Of a stretch of 64,000 nucleotides of DNA, positions 28,082 to 39,680 are shown one piece after another. How positions within the stretch are numbered: position 1 is the stretch's first letter; each line of letters begins with the position of its first letter. The notes beneath the pieces are model-generated. The model ran no database searches, was not told where the DNA came from, and saw nothing but the letters and a program-made list of their open reading frames with translations. Source of the DNA: Anoxynatronum buryatiense (lineage in GTDB: Bacteria; Bacillota; Clostridia; Peptostreptococcales; Tindalliaceae); contig NZ_FXUF01000002.1 in assembly GCF_900182905.1 (NCBI RefSeq), positions 362,559-426,558 of the forward strand. Reading direction: 5' to 3'. The translations under genes were made by a program, and so were the position numbers.

Positions 28082-29770
28082 GTGGCAAAGGTTGACGGTG
28101 GAAGGCTATTTGCAAAAGCGTTGAAAAAAGAAGGGGTTGAGTGCGTCTTCACTTTGTCGGGAGGGCACATTATGCCGATTCTTTATGGATGCAGAGAAGA
28201 AGGCATTCGAGTCATTGATGTGCGTCACGAAAGTACAGGAGGATATGCAGCAGAAGCGTACGCAAAGGTAACGGGTAAACCTGGGATTTTAGTGACGACA
28301 GCAGGGCCGGGGATTACAAATGCAACGACTCCAATGGCAGAGGCAGCAGAGACCGGAATTCCAGTTATTCACATTGGGGGAGGATCTCCCATCAGAGAAA
28401 ATGATACGGGGCCACTTCAAAATGTGAAGAGCTTTGAGGCCATGGCAGTGTTTTGCAAATGGGCCAGAAAAATTTATAACAGCAGCAGGGTGCCAGAGTA
28501 TGTGGCGATGGCTTTCCGGCATGCGTATGATGATACACCCGGTCCTGTCTATTTGGAAATTGCAGCCGATGTTCTTTTCCAGCAATTCGAAGAAGATGAA
28601 ATTTACTGGCCCGAACGTTACCGGGCATTCACAACAGCTTATGGAGATCCCCGGTTGGTGGAGCAGGCAGCAGAAGCGTTGATACAGGCAGATAAACCGG
28701 CAATGATTATAGGGGAGACAGCCAGATTTTCTCAGCAGGAAAAGAATAGCGTAGAAAAACTGGCAAATTACCTGAAAATACCTGTATTTTCTCAAACCAC
28801 TTCAAGAGGCGTATATGCCGACGAACGAACCAATGAACTTTTCAGAATAGGTGAAGGGGCCATAAGAGAAGCAGATGTTGTCCTGGAGCTGGGTGTTGAT
28901 CACAGCTATAAAATTGGCAAGGGAAAGGCTCCCAGGGTAAATGGTGCTGCCCTTCGTATTATGGTTCATCCTGATTTGACCAAAATTGGATACAACGTAC
29001 CGGCAGATATTGGCATAGTAGCGGGAGCAGGTGCGGCATCAGATCAAATCTTTGAAATGGTAAAGGCAAAAACAAAACCAATTCAATCAGGAAGCTGGAC
29101 CGATGAAGCACGCGAACTGACAAAGATGATGAGAAAGCCATTTCTTGAAGCTGCAGTTTCAACCATCTTACCAACGCATCCGGGAAGAGTAGCCGCAGAA
29201 GTTGCAAAATACATCGAAACAGAAGCGACAGACTGGCATGTGATTTGTGATGGTGGTGACGCTGCCAGTTGGATCGATGCAAATGCAACAGCCAGCTATC
29301 CTGGACAAGTGGTTCGATACGGCCCGCTGGGCACCATTGGAACGGGCCAGGGATATTCTTTGGGTGCCTGGGCAGCTGATGGAAAGCCCGTGCTGTATTA
29401 TACCGGTGATGGCAGTTTTGGTTTTTACTCAATGGAATTTGAAACATTTGTCAGAAATAATATTCCGCTGGTTTGTGTCATTTCAAACGATTCGGCCTGG
29501 GGAATGATCAAGTTATCTGAAGAAGCCAAAAGGCCTGACTATATTAGTGAAAACGGGCATTTGGCAACCACACTCCCAGAGATGTTCCCTTATGAGAAAA
29601 TGGCGGCATTGTGGGGTGGCGTTGGTATTCGGGTGGATCATTATGATGATATCATTCCGGCAATCAGAAAGGTTCGAAGTTCAGGGAAGCCCGGTATCAT
29701 TAATGTTGATGTTGACAAAATAGCAATGGCGCCTGCAACGGCAGCATTTGCAGGTGTTAAGCAGAAATGA
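28082..29770 (+). CDS. Thiamine-diphosphate-dependent enzyme (acetolactate synthase/decarboxylase superfamily)
   Basis: 562 residues with the three-domain ThDP fold: Pyr domain with the conserved Glu50 in RHESTGGYAAEAYAK and TTAGPGITNA, a central domain, and PP domain with the ThDP motif G442-D-G to N469 (GDGSFGFYSMEF to NDSAWGMIK). The family includes acetolactate synthase, 2-oxoacid decarboxylases, 2-hydroxyacyl-CoA lyase and oxalyl-CoA decarboxylase; I cannot choose among them. In this context a 2-oxoacid decarboxylase or carboligase supplying an aldehyde to the AORs is attractive but inferred. The start is GTG at 28082 behind AGGGAGGTTGAAGAT. Confidence 0.82.
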   Translation: MAKVDGGRLFAKALKKEGVECVFTLSGGHIMPILYGCREEGIRVIDVRHESTGGYAAEAYAKVTGKPGILVTTAGPGITNATTPMAEAAETGIPVIHIGGGSPIRENDTGPLQNVKSFEAMAVFCKWARKIYNSSRVPEYVAMAFRHAYDDTPGPVYLEIAADVLFQQFEEDEIYWPERYRAFTTAYGDPRLVEQAAEALIQADKPAMIIGETARFSQQEKNSVEKLANYLKIPVFSQTTSRGVYADERTNELFRIGEGAIREADVVLELGVDHSYKIGKGKAPRVNGAALRIMVHPDLTKIGYNVPADIGIVAGAGAASDQIFEMVKAKTKPIQSGSWTDEARELTKMMRKPFLEAAVSTILPTHPGRVAAEVAKYIETEATDWHVICDGGDAASWIDANATASYPGQVVRYGPLGTIGTGQGYSLGAWAADGKPVLYYTGDGSFGFYSMEFETFVRNNIPLVCVISNDSAWGMIKLSEEAKRPDYISENGHLATTLPEMFPYEKMAALWGGVGIRVDHYDDIIPAIRKVRSSGKPGIINVDVDKIAMAPATAAFAGVKQK

Positions 29771-29792
29771 CGCTGCATGAGGAGGGTTTTTA

Positions 29793-30782
29793 ATGCAGGC
29801 ATGTGTAAAAGAGGCGAAGAAGAAACTGGTTGTGAAAAACGTTCAAATACCAGTAAGAATCGAAGATGATGACGTATTAATCAAGATATCAAAAGTGGGT
29901 ATTTGTGGATCAGATCTGCACCTGTGGCATCTGGAAGACCGTATCGGATTAATCATGGGTCACGAATTCTGCGGTGTGGTGGTAGAGCCTGGAGCCAGTA
30001 TATTTAAAGCAGGGGAACGAGTTGCTGTTATACCAAAAGGGCCCAGGGGTTATCAGTCGACACCTGGGGTTCTGGCAGATGGAGCATATGCTGAGTATTT
30101 TATGGCTGCAGCAAAGTATGTCACACGCATTCCTGACGATATTGATGATTGTGAGGCCAGTATGATTGAACCCTGCGGTATTGCGTACAAAGCTGCTAAA
30201 AAAGCGGCGATTCAACTGGGAGATAAAGTGCTGGTGGAAGGAGCGGGAATCATAGGGCTGTTGGCAGCCGCCTGGGCGAAGGCAATGGGAGCCGCCTATG
30301 TGGCATTGACTGAAGTAAATCCACAAAGATTACAAGCCGCAAGGGATTTGACAGACGCTGACGCAGTGTTTGATTCGAAGAATCCAAACATTGGCGATGA
30401 ACTGTTGAAGGCATCTCATGGAGGATTTGACAAAGTAATTGAGTGCACAGCTGTGTCGAGTGCTGTGAACTTGGGACTGGACATGTTAAAGCCGGGTGGA
30501 AAAATGATTTTTGTTGGAGTCACCTATAATCATGTTCCAATAAATGCATTGAAATTAGTTATGAAAGAATTGGTTATAGAAGGGATTTTTGGATCATCAG
30601 TTGTGTTTGAGGAAGTGATTGAAATACTGTCTCAACAAATATTCAATCTCAAAAAGTATATATCTAAAGAAATTGGATTGGAAGATATCCAGCAAACCTT
30701 CGAAGAACTGGAACAGGGAGACAGTGGATACATAAAAGTTGTCATTTCTCCCCAGCTGACATTTGAAGACAATGAGGCATGA
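29793..30782 (+). CDS. Zinc-type medium-chain alcohol dehydrogenase lacking the structural zinc lobe
   Basis: 329 residues. The catalytic zinc motif is GICGSDLHLWHLEDRIGLIMGHEFCG, with the further ligand region in MIEPCGIAYKA. The NAD(P) motif is GAGIIGLLAAAWAK followed by TEVNPQR. Where most such enzymes have four structural-zinc cysteines (after GERVAVIPK) this one has none, which also explains its short length. It resembles threonine/sorbitol dehydrogenase-type MDRs. It starts 22 bases after the ThDP gene, RBS GAGGAGGG, and precedes the symporter. Confidence 0.85.
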   Translation: MQACVKEAKKKLVVKNVQIPVRIEDDDVLIKISKVGICGSDLHLWHLEDRIGLIMGHEFCGVVVEPGASIFKAGERVAVIPKGPRGYQSTPGVLADGAYAEYFMAAAKYVTRIPDDIDDCEASMIEPCGIAYKAAKKAAIQLGDKVLVEGAGIIGLLAAAWAKAMGAAYVALTEVNPQRLQAARDLTDADAVFDSKNPNIGDELLKASHGGFDKVIECTAVSSAVNLGLDMLKPGGKMIFVGVTYNHVPINALKLVMKELVIEGIFGSSVVFEEVIEILSQQIFNLKKYISKEIGLEDIQQTFEELEQGDSGYIKVVISPQLTFEDNEA

Positions 30783-30841
30783 TGACATTTTGAACGACTT
30801 CTTTGCCAACTGGCAATGAATGGATGAGGGGAGTAAAGACA

Positions 30842-32290
30842 ATGAACTCAGCGGTGATTATGAGCTGCTATTTACTGTTAACAATGGGGGTGGGAATCTA
30901 TCTCTCCAGATCAAACAAAAGTACAGAAACATTTTTTGTTGCCAAAAAGGGATTGGGTGTGGGCTTGATCGTTCCACTGCTCTTTGCAGAACTGATAGCC
31001 GGAGCAGGCACCATCGGAAATGCTGAAATGGCGTTCAGAACAGGGCTGTCATCGGTGTGGGCCCAGTGGGGAATGGCAGCAGGGTGCATTTTGTTTGTCA
31101 TTTTTGTGAGTCGGTTTTACTGGATCATGGGAGACAAACAGGGCGTCATGTCAGTACCGGAAGCTTTTGGAAAAAGATTTGACGAACGCACCCGTTTGGC
31201 AATTATGATGATCATTTCTCTTGCGTATTCGTTGATTTATTCGACTCAGCCGGTTTCAGCCGCAGCAATACTGGCACCTATGTTTAATATCAGCGTGAAT
31301 ACGACTGCATGGGTGGTGGCCGTCGTTATTATCATCATCACCATCACCGGTGGGTTGAAGGGAGCTGCATATCTCAGCATCATTCACTCATTTGTCATGT
31401 ACTTTGGAATGTTTTTGACTGCTGCTATCGTATTAAGGCACGTGGGCGGTTATCAGGTCATCCGCCAGGAACTTCCAAATGAAATGTTTCATTTACTTGA
31501 GCCGGGGATTTTCACCGTGATTGCCTGGATACTGGGCACTGCCTTTTCTTTTTTCACAGCCTCAACGGTTGTTGCGGTCACATTTGGTGCAAAATCATTA
31601 AAAAGTGCCAATCGAGGCATTGTTCTGGGCGCTTTCCTGATCATTCCCTTTGCATTGTCCCCAGCACTGATCGGGCTGGCTGCAAGAGCACAAATGCCGC
31701 ATATTTTAGCCAAAAATGCGCTGTTTGAAATCGCTTCCAGTGTGAGTAATGAAGTGGCGGGCATGGCAAGTATGGGAGTTATAGCCGCCATATTATCAAC
31801 TGCCCCGGTGATGCTTCTCATTACGGTTACCACACTTACCAGAGATCTATACAAAGGGATTATCAAACCGCAGGCAACTGATCAAGAACAGATGCGGTTC
31901 TCGCAGGTAGCCATTATTGGCATTGGACTGGCGGGGACTTATTTCGGTTTGCAATCCACATCAATTTTAGGTCAGTTACTGGGAGCTCTGCAAATTCGAT
32001 CAATTGCAGGTGTTGTTCTTGTCATTTCACTTCTGTGGCCGAGGGTTAGCAACACAGCTGTCTTCTATTCCATTATCACGGGTGGTGTTCTTGCAGCAGG
32101 ATGGCACTTTGCGGGAAGCCCCTTCGGCATCGAACCATTATGGCCTTCGCTTATTGTGGGAATTCCTCTTTTAGTGGTGCTCTCGCTGTGCAGCAGTGAA
32201 AAGGTGTCAGCAGAGTATAAGAATTATCATGCCCTTTCGGTAAAAGCTGTCGAAGATGAAAACCAGACGATGATCAACCAATCAATCTAA
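30842..32290 (+). CDS. Sodium:solute symporter family protein
   Basis: 482 residues and about 13 membrane spans, with the SSS pattern: short first helix (SAVIMSCYLLLTMGVGIYLSR), STETFFVAKKGLG, AELIAGAGTIGNAEMAFRTG, and SLAYSLIYSTQP. It would use the sodium gradient for uptake of a small organic solute. ATG at 30842 follows GAGGGGAG. The frame from 30803 adds a non-conserved tail. It is the last gene of the catabolic block, giving the block two transporters. Confidence 0.85.
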   Translation: MNSAVIMSCYLLLTMGVGIYLSRSNKSTETFFVAKKGLGVGLIVPLLFAELIAGAGTIGNAEMAFRTGLSSVWAQWGMAAGCILFVIFVSRFYWIMGDKQGVMSVPEAFGKRFDERTRLAIMMIISLAYSLIYSTQPVSAAAILAPMFNISVNTTAWVVAVVIIIITITGGLKGAAYLSIIHSFVMYFGMFLTAAIVLRHVGGYQVIRQELPNEMFHLLEPGIFTVIAWILGTAFSFFTASTVVAVTFGAKSLKSANRGIVLGAFLIIPFALSPALIGLAARAQMPHILAKNALFEIASSVSNEVAGMASMGVIAAILSTAPVMLLITVTTLTRDLYKGIIKPQATDQEQMRFSQVAIIGIGLAGTYFGLQSTSILGQLLGALQIRSIAGVVLVISLLWPRVSNTAVFYSIITGGVLAAGWHFAGSPFGIEPLWPSLIVGIPLLVVLSLCSSEKVSAEYKNYHALSVKAVEDENQTMINQSI

Positions 32291-32379
32291 GATACTCATG
32301 CATATTGAGAAAAAAATCACAAGATGAAACCAGTGGGTAATGATTAACTGAATAAAGGTGTTTATGACTGCTTTCATAA

Positions 32380-32419
32380 GGCTCGAAAAAGTGTCGTCAA
32401 TATCACACTTTTTCGGGCC
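32380..32419. terminator. Terminator-like hairpin after the catabolic block
   Basis: 15-bp arms (32380-32394 and 32405-32419) with one G-T wobble, built around CGAAAAAGTGT and ACACTTTTTCG. No long T-run follows, so termination is likely but not certain. It lies about 90 bases after the symporter stop. Confidence 0.6.
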
Positions 32420-32486
32420 AATATTAATGATGCAGGAAATAAGCATCAGGCAGTAAATGGTTGAAAATCTGCATTGAAAAATATAA

Positions 32487-34760
<2,274 letters not shown>

Positions 34761-34802
34761 ACAAAGGACGTCTGTTCATTTCCAACAGAAACGGTTTTTT
34801 TC

Positions 34803-34835
34803 AAAGCGCTTGCCTGATAACAGGCAGGCGCTTTT
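34803..34835 (+). terminator. Terminator after katG
   Basis: 14-base arms (34803-34816 and 34821-34834) with one G-T wobble, AAGCGC to GCGCTT, loop ATAA and a short run of four T residues. Confidence 0.8.
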
Positions 34836-34970
34836 GCCCGCATGTCAAGAAGTGGTATAATTGAAGGGGAATAATTGTCAGCACTTTGAACTGAATAAAC
34901 TAAGGATGCGTGAACTTCAGCGAATAATGTGGCAAAGTGACGACCATTAATGATGATGGAAGGGGATTGT

Positions 34971-35816
34971 ATGATTCAGGATATTGAACCCAGAGTTTTC
35001 AGCAATCGTTTTCAGGAAAAAACTGCAACACTCCGGGATCTTTTTCTGGCCTATAAAGATGACCGGGTGCTCGTAAGAGAAGACAAGGAAAAGTTATGGT
35101 ACCCTTCATTTTCAGATTTTGAAGCTGACTATCCCGACTTGATCAGGAAAGCCCACTTTCTTTTCACCATTGATGAGATGAATTATTTTCGGGTGGACCA
35201 AAAGGGACTTGATGAGGTGGATGGCTGGATCTATGCCCCCACAACCCGGTTTCGAACAGAGCCAAAATACTGGCGGTCTTTTGCCGGTGCGGTGGGATGG
35301 CAATTGAGCCGATGGTATGACAATCATCGGTTTTGCAGTCGATGTGGAAAACCGACGGTTCCTTCTCGAAAGGAAAGGATGCTTTATTGTGAAGAATGCA
35401 CATTTCAGTCGTACCCAGTATTGTCTCCCTGTGTAATTGTCGGTGTTTATGACGGTGATCGGTTGCTGCTTACCAAGTACGCAGGGCGTGCCTATAAAAA
35501 CCACGCCCTGATCGCCGGGTTTGTGGAGATTGGTGAATCGCTGGAAGAGGCTGTTCGAAGAGAGGTCATGGAAGAAGTGGGACTTCGGATCAAAAACATC
35601 AGCTACTACAAAAGCCAGCCATGGCCGTTTACAGACACACTTTTGGCCGGCTTTTTTGCCCAGCTTGATGGAGACGACACCATCATCATCGAAGAGGATG
35701 AACTGGCCTCTGGTGAGTGGATCAACAGAGAAGACATCCCCCCCGATGAGTTAAAAATCAGCCTGACAGGAGAAATGATGGAAGCATTTCGAAAAGGGGT
35801 TATAACCGCATCTTAA
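34971..35816 (+). CDS. nudC: NAD(H) pyrophosphatase NudC-type Nudix hydrolase
   Basis: 281 residues. Order: an N-terminal domain, a zinc ribbon with four cysteines (FCSRCGKPTV to YCEECTF), the Nudix box GFVEIGESLEEAVRREVMEEVGL, and the NADH pyrophosphatase signature SQPWPF just after it. It hydrolyses NADH to NMNH and AMP and, in characterised homologues, removes NAD caps from RNA. The ATG at 34971 follows GGAAGGGGAT. Earlier ATGs at 34950 and 34953 are possible. Confidence 0.9.
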   Translation: MIQDIEPRVFSNRFQEKTATLRDLFLAYKDDRVLVREDKEKLWYPSFSDFEADYPDLIRKAHFLFTIDEMNYFRVDQKGLDEVDGWIYAPTTRFRTEPKYWRSFAGAVGWQLSRWYDNHRFCSRCGKPTVPSRKERMLYCEECTFQSYPVLSPCVIVGVYDGDRLLLTKYAGRAYKNHALIAGFVEIGESLEEAVRREVMEEVGLRIKNISYYKSQPWPFTDTLLAGFFAQLDGDDTIIIEEDELASGEWINREDIPPDELKISLTGEMMEAFRKGVITAS

Positions 35817-35845
35817 CCCGGCAACTGTCACAATGAGAAAACCTC

Positions 35846-36946
35846 TTAAGAGGTAAAGTTTGTCTTGGTTCCGCCGACGGCAGAAAAAAAGCGGCGATAC
35901 AGCATACCGGCAATAAGGACAAGCCCCAGATACCCAACGGCTGGGTACACAATACCCACCATTGTGGCAAATTGAAGGTGGCCTCCAAAAAATGCGAGAA
36001 TGGTCAGAAGAAGGGCAGTGAAACGGTACTTCAGCGTTTGATCATTGCCCTCAATACGGTTCACAGCTGTCCACAACATGGAAGTGGAAGCGGTGTAGAT
36101 GCCGGTCAGCATCAACAGGGCAAAGAAAGGTGCGATTGGTGGAATGCTGGCAGAAGCCATGGCCAAAGATGGAATTTGTTTATTGTAGACATCACCGATG
36201 ATCACCAGCAAACCTGTACTTAAAATCATGGCACCGGCAAGAAAGAAAATGCCGGCAAACAGGCCTCCCAGCCTGGTATCAGTGCGATTTTTGGCTTGTT
36301 TGCCTATACCGGCTGCGAAAGGCATGAAACCAACCATGAGAAATGACGCGTACATAATTCCAGAAACCAACCAGTGGGAATAAGCACCTGGTACATGAAG
36401 TCCTTGCAGCACGTGTGCTGAATCAACAATACCGCCGGGATGGCGCACAATGCTGGTGAGGCTGATGATCATGGTAACAGAAATAAAAAAAGGTGCAATG
36501 GAACCCACAATCCGGGCCAGTCTTTTCAGGCCTGTGAGCACTGTTATCAGAGGCAGCAATGCCATGACAAATCGCCCCAAAGCAGGATGAAGTCCAAAAT
36601 GTTCATGAATGGTGGCGGCAGCAGCCGAGATCATAATGGAAAAAGCCAGTAGCATGAGGGTGGGTACAAACCATTCAAAGAAGAACCCAATACGCTGACC
36701 GCAGTAATAGGCGAAAATGTCATTGGCATCTTCGAACTGCTGGGTGCGTCCATCCTCCAGAATAGTCATGGAGATCCAGGCAAGCAGCAGCATTCCCACC
36801 AGCCCTGCACCGATACTGCCAATAAACCCCAAATGAGTGAAGAACTGCATGACTTCCTGCCCGGAGGCAAAGCCTGCACCCACCACTGACCCCATAATGG
36901 CGCCGCCGAACAGAATGATTTCTTTCCAATGGGCCTTTTCTGGCAT
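35846..36946 (-). CDS. YkvI-like integral membrane protein (APC-type transporter fold)
   Basis: 366 residues and about 10 membrane spans. The first helix contains FGGAIMGSVVGAGFASGQEVMQFF, the glycine-rich unwound-helix pattern of LeuT-fold transporters and a hallmark of the YkvI group. No substrate is assigned in the family. ATG at 36946 is preceded by GGAGGACATCCT; the frame is open to 36979. It is convergent with nudC and divergent from the aminotransferase. Confidence 0.75.
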   Translation of the reverse strand: MPEKAHWKEIILFGGAIMGSVVGAGFASGQEVMQFFTHLGFIGSIGAGLVGMLLLAWISMTILEDGRTQQFEDANDIFAYYCGQRIGFFFEWFVPTLMLLAFSIMISAAAATIHEHFGLHPALGRFVMALLPLITVLTGLKRLARIVGSIAPFFISVTMIISLTSIVRHPGGIVDSAHVLQGLHVPGAYSHWLVSGIMYASFLMVGFMPFAAGIGKQAKNRTDTRLGGLFAGIFFLAGAMILSTGLLVIIGDVYNKQIPSLAMASASIPPIAPFFALLMLTGIYTASTSMLWTAVNRIEGNDQTLKYRFTALLLTILAFFGGHLQFATMVGIVYPAVGYLGLVLIAGMLYRRFFSAVGGTKTNFTS

Positions 36947-37077
36947 AGGATGTCCTCCTGTAAGTGAAATTTGTGTCACAATATGATAGAATGGAGATAA
37001 GCATGGAAGAATGATTTCATAAAGTGCATGGCATTGAAAAATCCTTTGTTGTTAGAAAAATGAAAAGGAGAATGAAA

Positions 37078-38394
37078 ATGAGCAAACCGGTTTTATCAGC
37101 ACATTTTGAATCCAGAAATCCGTCGGATGTACGCCTGGCACAAATGAAGTACGATGAGCGGGCCGTGAAGCCGGCGGCGGTGATCAATGTGGGAATCGGT
37201 AATGTGTCACTTCCCACCAATCCGGCTATGATGAAGCGGATGTTTGAACTACAGGCACCTGAGAGTCCATTTGACAAAGGTGTGATTCGTTACACCGGTA
37301 CGGCGGGTACAGTGGAATGCCAGGATGCGTTTAAGAACATCCTGAAATGTGAAGGATTCGACACCAGCAAGCTCTTTGTGCAAGTGACAGATGGCGGTTC
37401 AGCAGGTATGGAACTGGTGATTCTGGGAGTTTGCGGCCCGGCCGGAACCAATGAAAAACCGTTGATGATGATTGATCCCGCCTATACCAACTATATTTCA
37501 TTTGCCGAACGGGTGGGGCGTAAAACCATTACCGTTAAACGACAAATGGCAGAAGACGGTCGGTTCACACTGCCGGAGCTGGATAAAATCGAAGCAACCA
37601 TTCAGGCCAACAAGCCGGGAGCACTGCTGGTGATTCCCTATGACAACCCCACGGGACAGTTGTACGATCACGAAACACTGGTGGAGCTGGCAAAACTGTG
37701 CGTGAAGTATAATATGTGGATGATCAGTGATGAAGCATACCGGGAACTTTACTATGATGACAATATCAAGCTGGTGAGCATTTGGGGCATCACAGATGCA
37801 GAGGTGCCTGGCATAGAGGGCCGCCGCATCAGCATTGAGACAGCCTCAAAGGTATGGAATGCATGCGGTCTGCGAATTGGTGCTCTCATCACTGATAGTG
37901 CTGAGTTCAACACCCGTTCTGTGGCTGAATACACAGCCAACCTTTGCGCCAATGCCATTGGTCAGTACATTTTTGGAGCACTGGCCCATGAAAGCAAGGA
38001 AGATCTCTTGGGATGGTGCAAAGACCTGCGGGTTTATTACAAAAAGCAAATCCTCATGGTGAACGAAGGCTTAAAACAGCATGAACCCGGTTTGATCGTT
38101 TCCAGCCCCGATGCGTCCATTTATTCGGTTATTGAAGTACGCAATGTGGTGAAGCCTGGCTTCGATGCCATCGACTTTGTGCTCTATTGTGCCGGTGAAG
38201 GTTCGGCGGTGATTGATGGTGTTGAAACCACACTGCTGGTGGCACCCATGAAAGGCTTCTATGATATCAAAGAAGGTGAATCAAACCCGGGTAACACCCA
38301 GTTCAGAATTTCTTTCGTTGAATCTCCTGAAAACATGGCGAAGGTGCCGGAGCTTTTTGTGAAGTTGCTCCGTCAATACGAAGCACAGCGTTAA
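37078..38394 (+). CDS. Pyridoxal-phosphate-dependent aminotransferase, class I/II
   Basis: 438 residues. The fold-type I motifs are RYTGTAGTVECQDAF, IPYDNPTGQ (Asn contacting PLP), ISDEAYRELYYDD, and the Schiff-base lysine in SIETASKVWNACGLRIG. It transfers an amino group between an amino acid and a 2-oxo acid; the substrate is not determined. ATG at 37078 lies seven bases after AAGGAG. It could feed 2-oxo acids to the Vor oxidoreductase at 44855-47444, but this is speculative. Confidence 0.85.
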   Translation: MSKPVLSAHFESRNPSDVRLAQMKYDERAVKPAAVINVGIGNVSLPTNPAMMKRMFELQAPESPFDKGVIRYTGTAGTVECQDAFKNILKCEGFDTSKLFVQVTDGGSAGMELVILGVCGPAGTNEKPLMMIDPAYTNYISFAERVGRKTITVKRQMAEDGRFTLPELDKIEATIQANKPGALLVIPYDNPTGQLYDHETLVELAKLCVKYNMWMISDEAYRELYYDDNIKLVSIWGITDAEVPGIEGRRISIETASKVWNACGLRIGALITDSAEFNTRSVAEYTANLCANAIGQYIFGALAHESKEDLLGWCKDLRVYYKKQILMVNEGLKQHEPGLIVSSPDASIYSVIEVRNVVKPGFDAIDFVLYCAGEGSAVIDGVETTLLVAPMKGFYDIKEGESNPGNTQFRISFVESPENMAKVPELFVKLLRQYEAQR

Positions 38395-38752
38395 GCTGAG
38401 AAGCAACGCAAAGAAACATTAAAACACAGATATTTCATGTATTAAGGGGCTGATGTCTGTTTCATGGGCATCAGCTCTTTGATTATCATCGGATGAAACA
38501 ATAATATTCGGCGCTTACCTGTACCATTATAACATGCTGACCAATGCCTTTTGCAAAAAAAAGTGGCCGATAGAGATGTTTGGAATGCTGACAACTGTGT
38601 ATAATAAGCAAAGAAACGATTGACAGTCAACTGAAGTACCACTGAAATAAAGCATGGAACAACAGTACATGACAGTGGATGAACATGAGGAGAATGCACT
38701 GGAAACCATGGAAGAAAACGTTGGACAATGAATGGAAAGCGGGGGAATTGAG
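38395..38752. other. 358-base intergenic region between aminotransferase and MBL hydrolase genes
   Basis: Holds a weak terminator-like hairpin (GGGCTGATG at 38447 and CATCAGCTC at 38469, short T-run) and a possible -10 TATAAT at 38600-38605. A 25-codon acidic frame (38654-38731) ends directly before an alternative ATG of the next gene, but it has no ribosome site. I see no RNA gene. Confidence 0.5.
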
Positions 38753-39592
38753 ATGAAACTGACAGTGCTCATGGATAACAACACAATAATCGACCGGTAT
38801 TTTCTGGGGGAACCAGGGGTATCCTACCTGCTGGAAGTGGATGACCGCAAGATCCTCTTTGACACTGGGTACAGTGATGCCTATCTTCTCAACGGTCAGA
38901 AAATGGGTATTCATTTTTTTGATTTAGACGCCATCGTATTAAGCCATTCTCATATGGATCACACATGGGGGCTTGAGCCGCTTATCAAACGGTTTAGTGA
39001 AGAAGTGATGGAAGGCAGGCAGTTTCAACAACCAATACTTGTCGCCCACCCGCAAATCTTTGACTCCAAAACATTTTTTGGAACTGAGGAGTTCGGGGTG
39101 AATGTTGATCCACAAAAATTAGCTAAATATATGACGCCTCAGCTCACCCGGGAACCTTTCTGGCTGACAGACCACCTGGTCTTTTTGGGCGAAATTCCGC
39201 GAAAAAATGCCTTTGAAGCCAGAAAAAGCATTGGGAAAGTGCGTGTGGGAGACATGCTGGAAGACGATTACAGCATGGACGACAGCGCGCTTTGCTATAC
39301 CGGGCCAGAAGGGTTGGTGATTATTACCGGCTGTTCCCATGCTGGAATTTGCAATATTATGGAACATGCCCGGGCTGTATGTGGCGACGAAAGGGTGCAT
39401 GATGTTATTGGCGGGTTCCACCTGCTTGACCCTGAAGAAGAACAGATGAACGGCACAGCGGCATATTTTCAGTCCCGAGGAGTTAAACAAGCCCATCCCT
39501 GCCATTGCACCGATTTAAAATCAAAAATTGAACTAGCCAAGTGGATCCCCGTTGAAGAGGTGGGCGTTGGTCTGGTACTGGAGTACACTTAA
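38753..39592 (+). CDS. Metallo-beta-lactamase-fold hydrolase (COG1237-like)
   Basis: 279 residues. It has VLFDTGYSD-like KILFDTGYSD, the metal motif LSHSHMDHTWGLEPL (HxHxDH, about residues 64-69), GCSHAGICNIMEHAR with a later ligand, and DVIGGFHLLDP. This layout matches the group annotated as 7,8-dihydropterin-6-methyl-beta-ribofuranosylaminobenzene-phosphate synthase-like, from archaeal methanopterin synthesis; in bacteria its reaction is not known. ATG at 38753 is chosen because the conserved part starts there. ATG at 38732 is an alternative. Confidence 0.8.
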   Translation: MKLTVLMDNNTIIDRYFLGEPGVSYLLEVDDRKILFDTGYSDAYLLNGQKMGIHFFDLDAIVLSHSHMDHTWGLEPLIKRFSEEVMEGRQFQQPILVAHPQIFDSKTFFGTEEFGVNVDPQKLAKYMTPQLTREPFWLTDHLVFLGEIPRKNAFEARKSIGKVRVGDMLEDDYSMDDSALCYTGPEGLVIITGCSHAGICNIMEHARAVCGDERVHDVIGGFHLLDPEEEQMNGTAAYFQSRGVKQAHPCHCTDLKSKIELAKWIPVEEVGVGLVLEYT

Positions 39593-39627
39593 AGTTGTCA
39601 CAAGTTTTCAAAAACCCACCATACAGC

Positions 39628-39680
39628 ACACAGCAATGGCCGAACTTTGATTCTCAAACAAAGTTCGGTCATTGCTGTGT
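39628..39680. terminator. Long hairpin downstream of the MBL hydrolase
   Basis: 22-base arms (39628-39649 and 39659-39680) with a single G-T wobble and a 9-base loop, starting 36 bases after the stop. There is no T-run directly after it. Probably a transcript-end or RNA-stabilising hairpin. Confidence 0.6.

Noticed and set aside
38654..38731. 25-codon acidic frame upstream of the MBL hydrolase
   Set aside because: No ribosome site and no conserved feature. Kept only as a note in the intergenic entry.
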